Positions 11,701 through 23,819 of a stretch of 64,000 nt of DNA are shown here, one piece after another. The notes beneath the pieces were generated by a model. That model had not been told where the DNA came from and did no database searches. It saw only the letters and a program-made list of their open reading frames with translations. The number at the start of each line of letters is the position of its first letter. The stretch's first letter is position 1. A program made the translations under genes and the position numbers. The stretch is from Lineus longissimus. Lineage: Eukaryota; Nemertea; Pilidiophora; Heteronemertea; Lineidae. Location of the stretch: contig NC_088314.1 in the NCBI RefSeq assembly GCF_910592395.1, positions 6,634,001 through 6,698,000 on the forward strand. Direction: 5' to 3'.

Positions 11701-14123
11701 GGCACACACAGGAGTATCAATCTACATGTCCTTGATATGCTACACAAGTGTCTTTGCTTTGGTTTGTCTTTATTTGCGGTAATAACCGCCCAGGAGTATC
11801 AATCTACGTGTCCTTGATATGCTACACAAGTGTCTTTGCTTTGGTTTGTCTTTATTTGCGGTAATAACCGCCCATACATGAGGCCTCGTTTCTGGCGTCT
11901 ACAAGTACAGCTAGTGAGGCTGGCTGTTCTTCCGAACTACATGTAGTACAAAACGGTCTATTCCACGAGTATACTTCTTGCTTCTATACATCACGGAGAT
12001 AGTGTCCAAGGACTACTCAACTCCCTTCGGGCATACTAAATCCATTGCTTTCATTTATTGGCTGATATTTATAAAAGACTAGTAAATGCTTTTACTTTAA
12101 ACTTCATGTACATTTACACCAGCCATCTCTGTAGAAAACTGTAGTAAAAGCATTTACTAGTCTTTATAAATATTAGCCAATGTAATTGCGAGGTGATTGG
12201 ACCAAAAAGGCATTGCCCTGTCAACAGTTCGGAGTAGAGAGGTTTCCGCCTTGCGATGGTGACAACAAGGAAGGTTTGTATGATACTTGTTTTATTTACT
12301 TACGCATTATTTAGTCCAATGTCGGGTGTCCAGATATCCGCCGATCGCAGCCTCACCATGGTTAAGTATCCGTAATCGTTCCTGTTCCATGCGAGCCGAG
12401 GATCATACCATTTCTGCGAAAGGACGTTGGGGTAGATTTGAATCATTCGTGTAACAACCAACACCGTCGGTTCAAAAAATTTTAAAACTAAACCATCAGA
12501 GTCATTTGTATGATATGAGATTGTCCAGTTTAGGCAAGGCGGTTATATGCAAGGTTGACTATATTTGTTAATCGTGTTAGTGCCGATAGTCGCATCTTAA
12601 AGGGACGAGTTGGGCATGAGCTATGGTGGGTTTTTAATCTTCCAGCAGGAAATCAAGTCATTGAACTGTAGGCCATATGCCTGCTTGAAATTCACAAGCC
12701 ATGTCCTCTACCTCACAAAATGGTCTAGCAACACTGGCGAAAATATTCATTGGCGACCAGCATTAATGAGATGCCACAGGTGGCGGCTCATGGTGGCAAG
12801 CAGAAGTACAAATATATTGTCCACCTGCCAAGGAAAATCCCACGGCCGAGCTGTCCCTTCAAAAATCTCAGAATGGGCGAAATCTCCAAGGCATACTACT
12901 ACAGAATAGGCCAGAAAGAGTGTCCCATCTTGTGTGACATACAAGGAGTAAGATTTTGAAAACTTGCACGAACCACCTTTTTTCATTTCAACTTACTATA
13001 GTGAGGGTACCGGTTAAGGTGATGGTTTGGTCGCGGCTATCCTGGAGAGAAAAAGAATGGTATGAGGGAACTTAACTATTCCAATTACACACAATTATAG
13101 AAGCATAATTTAATTTCGGTTCATTGTATTGTTCTTACTACATGACGATAATATATGCATAAATGAGTATGCACATTCATGGTTTGTGGAAGAACATGAG
13201 ACAGGAGTGCTTCCAATATCAAAAGCCGTTTTGGAGAATATGATGGTGAATAAAAACTTCTTTTCAAGACATAAGCTTTGATAACAACATGGAAAACTTT
13301 ATTTTAACCACAACTCGGAGCGACTACACACGAGAAACCCCCTGTGTGTACGTTTTCTGTCCAAAGAATTATTAAAAAATGAAAATTTCATTCTTTCAGG
13401 CCGATAGTTACCATTTCAAGTATTTGCTGAACGCTGAATGAAAGACTAAGCTGTACTGGTTCGAAAGGCTTCACGACGGGTCTAACATTCTTATTATAAC
13501 CAGCCATCAAATCGTTTATCAGTCTTTCTTCGTTGCTAACTGAAAATACATGCATAACATTGTTATTATGACAGCCGTAAAGTTAATTCGAAAACCTTAT
13601 GAAACCCTTGTTCAAACCCACCCCAACAGGGTATCAGATTCGTTTTTTATCTGAAATATTTGTTTCAACTAGCCATAAAATAACTTTTCTACTTATAACA
13701 ATATACCCTAATAACCTGCCATACGACGCTTACTAACTGAAAATAACATTATTTCAAGTCATAAAAGGGAAAAAAACATCAGGTACAGAATTAAAATGTT
13801 TTATTTTTTAAGTGGACAGGGTTTTAAAAACGGTTTTGCAACTCACATGCTGTACTCGAAACAACATTGGCCTTGTTATCACGACTCTCATCTTCCTCGT
13901 CGACACCTGCATCGACATCTCCCTTATCGTCGACACCTGCATCGTCATCTCCCTTATCGTCGACACCTGCATCGTCATCTTCCTCAACGTCGACACCTGC
14001 ATCGTCATTTTCCTCAACGTCGACATCTGCATCGACATTTTCCTCAACGTCGACACCTGCATCGACGGTTATCAGTATCAACGCGAACGCAACGAAGGCA
14101 GTCAGTAAATATGATCGATGCAT
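8743..14123 (-). CDS. Nicotinic-acetylcholine-receptor-like Cys-loop channel subunit, complete
   Basis: Six exons, in transcription order: 14123-13847, 13539-13412, 13041-12997, 12413-12304, 10349-9799 and 9281-8743. All have GT-AG borders and the phases join, giving 1650 nt and 549 residues. The 45-nt and 110-nt exons match the classical nAChR exons 3 and 4. Exon 1 encodes a signal peptide (MHRSYLLTAFVAFALILI) and then an acidic decapeptide repeat (about residues 23-80). Next come EERLINDLMAGYNKNVRPV (96-114), KWYDPRLAWN (151-160), WTPDIGLNNA, and a Cys-loop C225-C239 with 13 residues between containing RFPFD. TM1 is about 310-331, TM2 about 337-357 starting GEKISFSV, TM3 about 372-392, and TM4 sits near the C-terminus. 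The vicinal Cys pair of alpha subunits is absent, and the loop A Tyr and loop B Trp are not recognisable. It is therefore probably a divergent non-alpha or orphan subunit. The GEK at the inner end of TM2 is like cation-selective members. Confidence 0.93.
9425..9600. repeat. Tandem duplication, about 105-nt unit, in receptor intron
   Basis: TTCTCCAGTCAAA followed by CAGTTGAACCACCATCGCCGA occurs at 9425 and again at 9530. The copies share further blocks (CTTCACTGAACC against CTTCATTGAACC). This is a simple local duplication. Confidence 0.6.
9652..9735. repeat. GATGAC-rich trinucleotide-like tract
   Basis: A degenerate run of GAT, GAC and GGT triplets (GATGATGATGACGACAATG and onward) lies in the last intron of the receptor gene. 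It is in the intron because the donor site GTAAGT lies at 9798-9793 on the minus strand. Confidence 0.6.
10662..11876. mobile_element. 1.2 kb non-autonomous transposon with inverted ends built of 82-bp satellite units
   Basis: The element begins TATGGGCGGTTATTACCGC and ends with its reverse complement. It is flanked by the direct repeat CATGAG (10656-10661 and 11877-11882), a candidate 6-bp target-site duplication. The left arm holds six 82-bp units starting at 10665, 10747, 10829, 10911, 10993 and 11075, then a truncated unit (11157-11212). The right arm holds two inverted units. Inner inverted segments (11213-11290 and about 11633-11710) join the arms. The centre is AT-rich, with repeated GAAAAAAATCATTTCGACT-like blocks and no transposase. 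Each unit carries a small hairpin (GCGGT-TATT-ACCGC). It lies in an intron of the receptor gene. The superfamily is unknown; a 6-bp duplication would fit Dada-like elements, but this is only a guess. Confidence 0.85.
10665..11212. repeat. 82-bp satellite array (six full units and one truncated)
   Basis: The spacing between unit starts is exactly 82 nt across all six units. The main variation is CACCTGTG against CACTTGTG in the middle of the unit. Near identity between units indicates recent homogenisation. The last unit lacks the hairpin-bearing first part. Confidence 0.95.
12057..12181. mobile_element. Foldback MITE-like element, copy 2
   Basis: ATTGGCTGATATTTATAAAA with GACTAGTAAATGCTTTTACT on the left is mirrored by AGTAAAAGCATTTACTAG and TCTTTATAAATATTAGCCAAT on the right. 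The loop contains CATGTACATTTACAC, the reverse complement of the core loop of copy 1 at 3455-3562, so the two copies lie in opposite orientation. It sits in the same receptor intron as the 1.2 kb element. Confidence 0.65.
13890..14070 (-). repeat. Coding minisatellite, 30-nt unit, acidic decapeptide repeat
   Basis: About five and a half 30-nt units (GTCGAC...GATGCAG) lie inside exon 1 of the receptor gene, directly after the signal peptide. In frame they encode variants of GVDVEENDDA and GVDDKGDDDA. The units diverge in the middle, but Asp and Val positions are kept and there are no indels. Confidence 0.85.
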
Positions 14124-17100
14124 TGCTCTGCTGACAGTAATGATCCACGGCGATGTTGCCTACTGGTTTATCCTTTTGATATGATTATGATAGTGGTATT
14201 TCTTGGTAGACACTACAAGATGTATTCAGTCCTGATTAAAGGAGGACTCCGTTGTCAGAAATTATATGGTACATGTAGTCCTAAAAATATGATTTATTTG
14301 GCCAAAAAGAATTATTTTTCCAAAATGACAAGAATTGACAAAAATGGGTCAAAACATTAGCACAAACTCATTGGGGCAGCAAAGCCAATATCAGAAGGAG
14401 TTAAGAGTCAACTGACCACCCAGACGAAGGAAATTTTCTGCTGCTCCGGCTGTCGCTCTTGGTTTAGTCGTCCGTTGGCGTCGGTGCTTTATACGTGAAT
14501 ATCATACTTAGCTTCTGCCGCCACCAATACGTCATGGAGTCCGACCAAACGTAAAATCAAACAATTTATAATACTTCTGGGCGTAGGTTTGGTTGACATT
14601 TGGCAAACACTGGTAATTCTCGGTTCCGCAACTTACCTGTAACAACCAAATTAACATGGTCCCGTACGAAGAAATGGAAACACAGCCCGAATCATGTTAC
14701 TTACGTAATGGCATTTTTGTGTAATTGTCTTTCATTTATTTTATGGTACAATGTATTATTAACATAACGTTTGTGTAATATCTTAATGGTTCAATATTTA
14801 GATAATACCATTTGATGTTTTTACCCTGACTTAGATAACATTTAAAAAATCCTGTTATGGCGAAAAATGATTTGCTTGTACCGTAACGGGGAACACCCGT
14901 TTCCGTTCATTAACAATATACAAGGTGCAGTGTAATAATGTTCCCACTCTGTATGGTTGATCTCTTGTCTACATTAAGGGAGGTAATTACGAGATTTGAT
15001 TTAAAAATTGACCAGCATTTTCCTGGCGTATCCATTAAGTCAAGTCGTTATTCTAATAAGCATCACACGGAAAATCTCGAATACTTCCGACGACCTTCCG
15101 GAAAATCCCGAATAGTTCCGAGACGACGGCGAGGATGGCATCAAGTGGGAGTTTGTTGAGTGACATACGAGACAAGACCACTAATGAATATTCATAGGTC
15201 CAGGCCTATCTATTAGACGAGTGCATATTTTTTACTCTCAAGTACATATTTGGAGAGGTATTGAAAAAATATTTGCTGTGGCAAGTCTACAGATATAAAT
15301 AAATTGTTTGGTAAAAAAAATAATTTTGAATTTCGACAACCTGGCCATAGGTGGGTGGTTCAAATTTGGAGTGAAAATGGCCGATATGGGTAAAAATGTC
15401 CACTTGTGTCAAACTTGTCAATTTAAAAAAAAATTTCCGTGGTCAATCACCAATTTAAATCGCACCAGTTACTCGCAAGACTAACCCGTATATCATATCC
15501 GAATTTCAGTTTCACAACTTGACGCATTCTTTGATGCGTCGCGGTCAAACATTGACAATTTAACTGCTAAAAGGCTTAAAAAATCAATTGTGGTCTTGTC
15601 TCCATTTATTCATACTTAAAAGTGCAACGAGAACGCAGGTACTCTGCATGGATACCTCCTGGTATCTCAGGACAATGGAAAGTCCCTCCTTCTCCTTATA
15701 TGACCTCTTCTGCTTACTCATTTTAGCCTTCCGAGGCGGTCCGTCTTCTTGTGTAAGGGGGGCGGAAATATTTCCTTATACATGTACTTCAAAGGACTAC
15801 TGACCAGATTTGAAGCTTTCCTTAACCACTCACTGCAACAAACGAGCGAGTTTCGTTGTTATATATTTGTATATTCCCGCGAGGAGCAGGATTTGCATCT
15901 AATATAGAGGAAAAGGCAAGCGAATGATGGTGTCGCCTCTAATGAGTTACCGTTAGTTAGTAAAGAAACCTCATGCATTGTTGAATCTTTAGGTAAATCT
16001 CACCAAGTCTTTGCGAAGAAAGACCGAGAAATGATATAAAAGCTTAAATCCCGATCGCAACATTTAGTTCCGTAACATACCGTAACATGCGGCATCCTCG
16101 TTGGTTCTGTGTAAAGTAAAATCGTGGAATTGAGATTATCGAATTTATAGTATTTGATATACCACCTGGTGCAAAGATCGGCTGCATCATCAGCAAGCAT
16201 AAGCTATTACAAGCGGCAAACTTGTTTTAACCACACCGACACTCTCGTGTCAAAGGTGACAAGGCCTTGGTCGTAAATATTCTTGCCTCATCTTATTGGT
16301 TGGGATTAGGAATTATGGATAGTGTTTAACTTTCAGGTAAGAATAAGTCTTTATTCAACTTAGAGAAAAGCCATATAGTTGCGGCTGAAATCTATACCTG
16401 TGGAATACCTGCGGGGACACTGCCAGATTCTTATCCAATTTTCTGAAATTGCTGATTAATGAAGTATTATGTGATCAATGCCAAGATTACACGACAACCT
16501 CAGATGTTGAGCTGAGAAATGGTTGGGGTACTATTATCTGCAGGAATGGTTCTTCCTATTATAAATGTAACGCCGTTCTGAAAACAAATACTGATCAAGC
16601 CGATGTACTGTATTCGGAAAATGTTGTTTTACCAGGTATGCGAGCATTGTTCTCTATATACATGTACATTGTATGTGGTAACATTTGGTATCCAGAGAAT
16701 ATCTTCTGCTTTTACCCGTTGCGGCGCTATCTTGAACTCTTTGATACAAACACATGTAAACAAATACATCATCCAGTCCAGTTTGATTACAATTCAGAAC
16801 TCTGGCGTAGAAAAACAAATAACATTCATACCATCAGAAATCCTTTTATCTACCTTGGTATTTATTAACTGCGAGAACAAGTCTTAGGTCAAAACTGTTA
16901 CATGTATAGTTCTTGAAGGTCAAGTTTGCACTGTAAACAAGCTGAAAGCGAACATAAGCAAGTTGCGCTCAACTCGATACTGGTCAACAAAAGGCATTTG
17001 ATCCCAGATTTTATTTTTAAAAATCGATTTCTCATAGATACAGCACTTTTCCATCGCTAGGTCAGCGCAAAAATCGCTTCGTCATCTCAGAGTTTTCTGG

Positions 17101-19135
17101 CGGGATGCTATCGGAGCGGCGACAAAGCGCTGTCTCTCTTAACCTGAAAGTAAATGTTCCAAGAGAAAACCCGATTTTGATAGTAAAGTGTATCCTTGAT
17201 ACGCTTGATGTCTGAATTCACATCATAGAAAACATTGCATTTTACGAACTCACAGGAAAGATATAACCTTGCATCAGAAAAAAAAATTGGATCGATATCT
17301 ACACGCCTCTGCTTACAGTTGTTTTGATCATATTCCTGCCAGCGATCCACGCAATCCGATATTTAAAAGTCTTAAAATCGTGTCGGATGTTAAGTCTAGT
17401 TGTAATTTGTTCATAACAACAACTGTAGAGGTATTGATTGGATTATCGGGCCAAATGACAGACGGCCCGAGCGAATCAAACTAGGGTAACTTCTCGAATT
17501 AGGACTGATGCAAACATACCCTGCCGATGAGGTTTTGGTCGACACCGGCAGGACAATGCTATTGGCGCATCAATAGAAAACTGCTCGAGAGAATTGGGAA
17601 TTAAACAAGCGGGGTGGTTGTTTTGTAACAGGGTTCATGACCACTGCATTACAAGTATAGGAAATAAATCTCCATAATCCGACTAAAAAGTGTTTTTTTC
17701 CCACGCGCCATACAGATAACCTCATGGAATGATGAAATCGGCTGTAACTACTCAAAATTATCACACTAAATGAAAAACAATGAGGATTCACTGGCTAGAA
17801 AAAGGATCAATGAGACTTGCGCTAACTATGCTATCATACTGTCTGCATACAATTTCCAGCGATTAGTCCTACTGATAATTAATTGCATTCAATTATTATT
17901 AATTGGTACATGTAGAAAAAAAACCTAATGTAGATCAAAAGCAAATTTAGACCGGATCAACGGCCTGCAGATTAGCGATGTTAGTGATAATGACGGTCAA
18001 GCCAATGCTTACATTTTCTGATGTAATGTATCCATAAAACGAGCTCGATACATATTGCATAACATATACCGCAGTATCAACTCTTGGTTACATTACAGTG
18101 GCGATCCAGCACTTTCCCTCACCACCCCTCCTTTAATTTACACTACATGTAATTTATACAATATACTACATGGAAAAGGAAAACTGCAAATTAAAACTCC
18201 AAACCGTTACCGAAGACAGATCATTAACATAGCGAGCTGTATAGTTTTTTTTATTCCATAGAGATAATTCCTGGTGGCTGAATTTCCTTTTTACACCGAG
18301 TACGTGACAAAATATCACCATGACCAGTGTTAGCGCATTGCATGATGCGTCCGGTTACACCATAAGAGTTCACCAACTGCAACCAAACATGTTTAAGGTT
18401 CCACCAGTGCTGCGCAAAAGGTTGACCACCACTTTCAATGAGTGATCGGTCCCAATAGGGGCGGCCATCACGAATAGTGTTACATTTCAGAAGATGAGTA
18501 CCAGCAATCCAGTTTAAATGGTGGCGGATGTGTATAACTGTTATGCATGGTATTTTTAATGCATTTATTTGAGCTAATAACCCTGAGCCGAATTAGTGGA
18601 ACATGCACAGTTTTCGTACTTGAACATTGTACGTCTGCAGTGTGGACCCCTTCCGCGGGTCACCAGTTCCACGAACTTTATAACAATTTTGTGATCGCAT
18701 CCATCATGGATATTTCTAAAGATGCTGCAGCACAAATACACCAATCAGATATATGTTATACATGTACTGAGGTTTGCAATATTCGCCTGCATAATCTCAT
18801 TTGCATACAAAGTATGACTTTGGACTTCTCTATGTTATGGTTCAATTCAAGTTCAGATTCGTAATTAAATGTACAATTATGTATTTATTGGCCACATTTC
18901 ATCTGGCAATCAATAAAAGCAGATTGACGACCAATATCAACATCCAGTCTGGTCCCTATCGGACTGCTATCATTCATTGTTAATTACCATTAGTACGACT
19001 GCAAATGACACTGAGAGCCGAGGTAATCAGGTTTGCTTGCCGAGGCGACCGTGAGCGAATAATCATATTTGGTTGGGGAGAAGTTGTGAGGGTATTTCGT
19101 TGACGGTTATGATGGTTTGATATACTCGTACATGT

Positions 19136-19355
19136 AGCTCGATGATGGTCCAGATATCTTGCCGATACCAAGATAGGTTTGAAAGCCATAAGTTGATGAT
19201 GGGTTCGATCTCTAGCCGAGACGAAGTTACATGTACATGTGCATGTAGCTCTTTGTAAGCATAGTTCGATGATGGTCCAGATACCTGGTCGATACCAAGT
19301 CAGGTTTGAAAGCCATAAGTTGATGATGGGCTAGACATCTATCCGAGACGAAGTT
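19136..19355. repeat. Tandem duplication, 127-nt period
   Basis: CGATGATGGTCCAGATA followed by GGTTTGAAAGCCATAAG, TTGATGATGGG and CGAGACGAAGTTA occurs twice, starting at 19136 and 19263. The copies differ by point changes and small gaps. Confidence 0.7.
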
Positions 19356-20022
19356 AGTTTTCAAAGACGATCTACAGGGCTTTATCAACGTGCGTGACCT
19401 AGATATAGACAGAAAAAATCTTACTAAAGGGAATTATAATGTATACATGTACAAATCGTTTAGACCTTCGCTTGATGGGCAGCTGCATGGTGGCTCACAC
19501 ATGAGCTGCAGTGAGTGAGTACCTAAATGTCCCTTGGAGTAGAGGAGTAGGGGTAGAACATCAATCGGCTTTATATTTTTACCATTTGAGGGTGTCAGCT
19601 GTGACTGTCAGATGTCAAAACATACGATATGGACTATCTTTAGCCATCCAATCGATTTCAGTTATGCCTTACATGACACAAACGAGCCGGATTCGTGGAC
19701 AGAACGCTATTTTTTTAGTACTGTCGCAGTAGCAAAATCACTCGTCCAGTTCATCAGTTTGTAAAAGGCTGCGATATATCGGAAATCCCATAACTTAATT
19801 TTTGACTCTCTAAGCCAGATGTTCTTCGCAGATTAGCAAATGTAAACAAAATGGGCACTAAAATGTGCCGGGGAGGTGTGTTCTTCATGAATAAGTACTT
19901 TGCAGTGCACAAAGTGACACTTGACACTCAAACATCAATATCGCCATATGGCTAAGGGACTACATTATACTTTAATGTTGATAGAAATGTATTGATAAAA
20001 GTGATGAAAGCGGCATAATATC

Positions 20023-20118
20023 AAATTCTAAACGAACGCATTGGAAATGGTAAAGGTAATGGAAGGGACATCATATGAAATTCTAAACGAACGCATTGAA
20101 AATGGTAAAAGTCAATAA
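20023..20118. repeat. Tandem duplication, 55-nt period
   Basis: AAATTCTAAACGAACGCATT followed by GAAAATGGTAAA or GGAAATGGTAAA occurs at 20023 and 20078, with a related linker containing CATCATATG. Confidence 0.7.
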
Positions 20119-21481
20119 CTAAAAGTTGACACTTATGTTTACATAATCTTTCATATTGATGATCGGAGCTGTAGCTGTGAATGTGGGTTGTCCTAACCGG
20201 CATTGAAGGTAATTTTTATTGTGGTTTGGACATGTTTAATGTATTCAGAAGTTTACATTAAATAGAAGTATTGCCTTCTCGCGATGATTCAAGCACGAAG
20301 TTTATCACCAGATTGTGATACACATAGCAGTGCGGAAAACGTTTTCCCGCCCTGTCCTGCGGTTCCCGTTGAAGTAGAACCAGACCTTCATACGGAAAAC
20401 TTCGTGTATATTGATATTACACTTACCCTTTCAGCACAAAGCCGAAGCAACAGCATTTATATTTCCAAAGAGGGGCATTTTTCCTTGTCATCATAATGTT
20501 CGCACTAAAAATCATCCAGTTTCCAAAGCACAGTTTTAGTGAAACATGTCTGGTATCACATGAACACATTGTTGGTCAAGTCTGGTGTCCAGGAAGTGAC
20601 GTAGCCATCATTCTGACTTAATACATGTACCATCGCATCAGAGTCAGTTATGTTTAAAAGGGTTGGGAGAGCTCAGGTACATACTGTGCATGTAGCTTTT
20701 AAGCTATAGGCAACCTGACTCCTGCCATCAAAAACGAGTTTGGTGGCCGTATACCCCCAGGTTTTGCTATTGACTCGCAATTCTAAAATGAGGGTCGAAA
20801 TATCCAAACATATTCATATACAGGCACTCCGATCTAATTGCAGGCGCAAGTGATTGACATATGATACGTTCGGTGGTAAGGGCCGGTGGCGCGGTAATTA
20901 TTACAATTATCTGATAACATTTGCACAACTGATGTTCTCATCTCTTTTCAGCTATTTTGGTTGACCCGGGCAGGCGGAAACCAAACTCTGACGATTTCTT
21001 ATTCATCTGATACTACTACGAGGGCGAAAGGTGTAGCGCAACGTCTTTCTGTCGGATTAGTACGAACAACAGTCAGTGGTAGGAATTGGACTCGCATATG
21101 GTACTCCCGAAAAAAAACCCAGATCCATGTGCTCATTTTTAATAAGTGTTATACTCAGTGTGCCGCGCAGATCAGATGTTGGAATGAGTTGGCTGTGAAA
21201 GAGTGGGTGGATACCTATTGATATTCGTGCTTGACTGTTAGACCAAACCTCGTGAACAGTTTTCGTGGAGAGATATCAGGATAGGTGTGTGAATTTCGCG
21301 TGTAGAACTGCATCTTCAGGCGGGTAAATGATATCTATTTAAGACGTTTTTTGTGGCGTTTAGAAGCAAAACTTTATAAGAAAGATAATCAAGGCTATTT
21401 TTGTGTACAGCCTTTGTTGCAATATATACTCGATTGAAGTTTATATAGGATTTTTGACACTTTTCGAACACAAGGACAGAA

Positions 21482-23664
21482 ATGGTTGTCTTCATTGACG
21501 TAATTAAGGCCATTTTGGCGAGACTACTCTTGATCGTTCATGCCTTCATATCAGTATGGAGAGTAGTAGAATACAAGGAGGATCTAATGTACTGGCTTCT
21601 GTTACTACCCTTGGTCGGGACAATAGCCGACATGATATATATCTTGTGGAGGAGAAAAGGCGAGGAATGGAAATGGTGAGTAGCTTATAATCGTATAAGA
21701 GATCTTTAAAGAAACCTTCCACAAACCATATGCAAGGAGGGAAATTTCCCCGGTCCCATCAGGCTCCCATCCCAAGTCCGGGTCTCAAGTCTGGTCTCGG
21801 CCAGCTGCGCCACTTGGCCATGTGACGAGAAGAGTGCAGCAGCGGCAGGACTCTTGCTTCGACCGACCGACTGTACGACAGTAGTGAGCCCCTGGCCGGT
21901 GGTTTCGGTAATTGTTTTCCCAAGAACTGTCACTTGCTTGCTTTTGCAATATAAGAATCTATATAAATCCCCTCTCCCTCTGAAATAAGTGGTGGATCGC
22001 CAGTGCTGCGCCGGGGTGGGGGGGTGGCTCATGATAGCTAGCGCCATTACTCAAAGATGGCGGTCAATGTATAAAAGCCATCTTGATTTCAGCCTCAACT
22101 GACTCATTAGAGGGTACTGAATATATAAGCGTTGTTTTGTAAATGAACCATAGGGACAGCTGCCACCTTATGATTTAACGTATCCCTCAATCATGTTAAT
22201 GAACTTGTATATGGTTTGGTCAATGCATTCTTTAATTTGCCGTCCGATTACTAAAATTAACTATTTTTTGTCACTTCAGGTTCAGCCCCAGTATATTTTT
22301 TTATCTTGGTTCAGTCCTGCCTTGCATCTGGTGGCTCGAACTTGGCAGGTTGTATGATAAGAAAGAACACCTCGAGCACCTGCATAATCCACTTGATAAG
22401 AACGATACGCACAACACATCAAGCGGCATCAATTTATTGGCGGACGTAAGCAAAATTCTGTTTCTTTTTGTTGCTCATTGCAACCCAACCCAACTGCATC
22501 TTCTATGGCTTCATGTCGAGGCATATTGAATTCTGGGTGATTAAAGATCCCATGCCAATGTGATTCCTAAAGGACAGTAACAGCCGATTTCGATATAGCA
22601 GTACTCGCCAAATGATTTAAAAAATCAACCCATCAACGATACACGCTAAAATGTACATGGAAACTTCTATATTTCATGAAAAAATGGCACTGCATGCCAA
22701 AAACGGTCTTAAATGGCTGCGAATTGTTGTTAGTTCACTGGCTCGGAATCTAGTCGCCAATATTTCGCGGATTCAAATACATGTAGCTCGTTCCTGTCCG
22801 ATTTTGGCAAACTTTTTTTGGGATGAAACGTCATATTTTGTTCTATAGCCACATTTCATCTATTTCATAATGAACGGATGACATGTACGTTTATGCTGAC
22901 TTATAACCATTGTCTTCTTCTTTTAGCTGGACTCCTACGTTCAATTGCAGCCAAGCCAGTGGACTCAGTTGATAGAGCAGGTCATGTTATGCGTCCTAAT
23001 AATATCAAGATGGCTGATGCCTTTAAAACGCAATCACATGACCCGTGACCAGCTCTCGCAGCTTCTTCTCGTCTACCTCGGGCTGGCTGCGGATATCGTT
23101 GAACTTCTCGCGATATTTGACGAACCTGGACTGATCGACCATGTCATTTTTACTTTCGCCATATTGGCTGCGTGGTCCTGGTCACTGATGCAGTTTACGC
23201 TGGTTCTTACGGCGACGCGCGGACAGGCCTTCAAAACAGGACATCGAGATAACGATGTGGCTGACGCCGACGAACATGGAAGCCAGACATCACTCCAGTT
23301 AGAGTCGGCGCCAGAAAAGAAGTCGTCATCCGGATGCTTCTGTTGCGAAAATGAGACTTGGAGTATTTTGGTTATGTTGGCCATGCTGGATGCCCCGTTC
23401 CTTGTCCTCCGTCTCCTCTCGATCTTCATGTACAGCATCAACACGTACACAATCTATTTCTTCACGGGGAAAAATATCCTCGTTTGTATTCTGCAGTTCT
23501 ACAGATTGGTTATTGTAATCTCCGCTGAGATGAAGAACAAGAGAGCAATGAAGAGGGAGGAAGCTCAAAGACTGAAACCGCGGGCCGATAATGGAAACGG
23601 GCTTTACATCTGTGGGGACTCTGACGTCCGGAAAAGAACCCAACACGCCACCAGGTCGAGGTAA
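21482..23664 (+). CDS. TMEM26-like: TMEM26-like multi-pass membrane protein, complete
   Basis: Three exons, 21482-21675, 22280-22445 and 22927-23664, join with GT-AG borders and matching phases to 1098 nt and 365 residues. This is close to the usual length of about 368 in vertebrate TMEM26. Exon 1 has an N-terminal segment with ARLLLIVHAFISVWRVVEYK and then a second hydrophobic helix. Exon 2 starts with FSPSIFFYLGSVLPCIWWLE, a block typical of the family. Exon 3 has LIISRWLMPLKRNHMTRDQL followed by SQLLLVYLGLAADIVE, the best conserved part of TMEM26, then helices containing WSWSLMQFTL, DAPFLVLRLL and QFYRLVIV. The C-terminus is hydrophilic. Family members are predicted eight-helix membrane proteins of unclear biochemical function. 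A poly(A) signal AATAAA lies at 23820-23825. Confidence 0.92.
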
Positions 23665-23819
23665 TTTACATACACTGTGCATCTACACAAACTAATTACT
23701 AATAGAAAGGGTAAAGAAATGGTAAGGTTATCGTATGAGAATCTCAACAAATATTTGATCCTGGGCTTGAAATCAATGTGTAAATGTCCAACCCATTTCA
23801 GTGTATTCACCACATCATC

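Larger units (their letters stand above)
14124..21481. other. Long stretch without a supported gene
   Basis: This holds the 5' flank of the receptor gene (-) and of the TMEM26-like gene (+). Open frames are short, and none carries a family motif. The plus-strand frame at 16449-16640 has some codon-like character (CDQCQDY, then NGWGTIICRNG), followed by a GTATGC donor-like site, but no partner exon was found. Local tandem duplications lie at 19136-19355 and 20023-20118. An acceptor-like CTTTTCAG at 20943-20950 could start a 5' UTR exon of the TMEM26-like gene. Confidence 0.45.

Noticed and set aside
13796-14184. Four other long frames over the minisatellite on both strands (for example His/Arg-rich and Ser/Pro-rich)
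   Set aside because: They are frame shadows of the 30-nt repeat. Only the minus-strand frame from 14123 has a signal peptide and a donor that joins in phase to receptor exon 2.
16449-16868. 139-residue plus-strand frame with several Cys residues and a donor-like GTATGC at 16637
   Set aside because: No convincing acceptor, no partner exon within several kb and no family motif. It could be a real exon, but I cannot support it.
21706-22047. 113-residue minus-strand frame with AAGTGGCGCAGCTGG, resembling a tRNA A box
   Set aside because: It lies in intron 1 of the TMEM26-like gene, has no B box at the right distance and no protein motif. At best it is an old SINE fragment.
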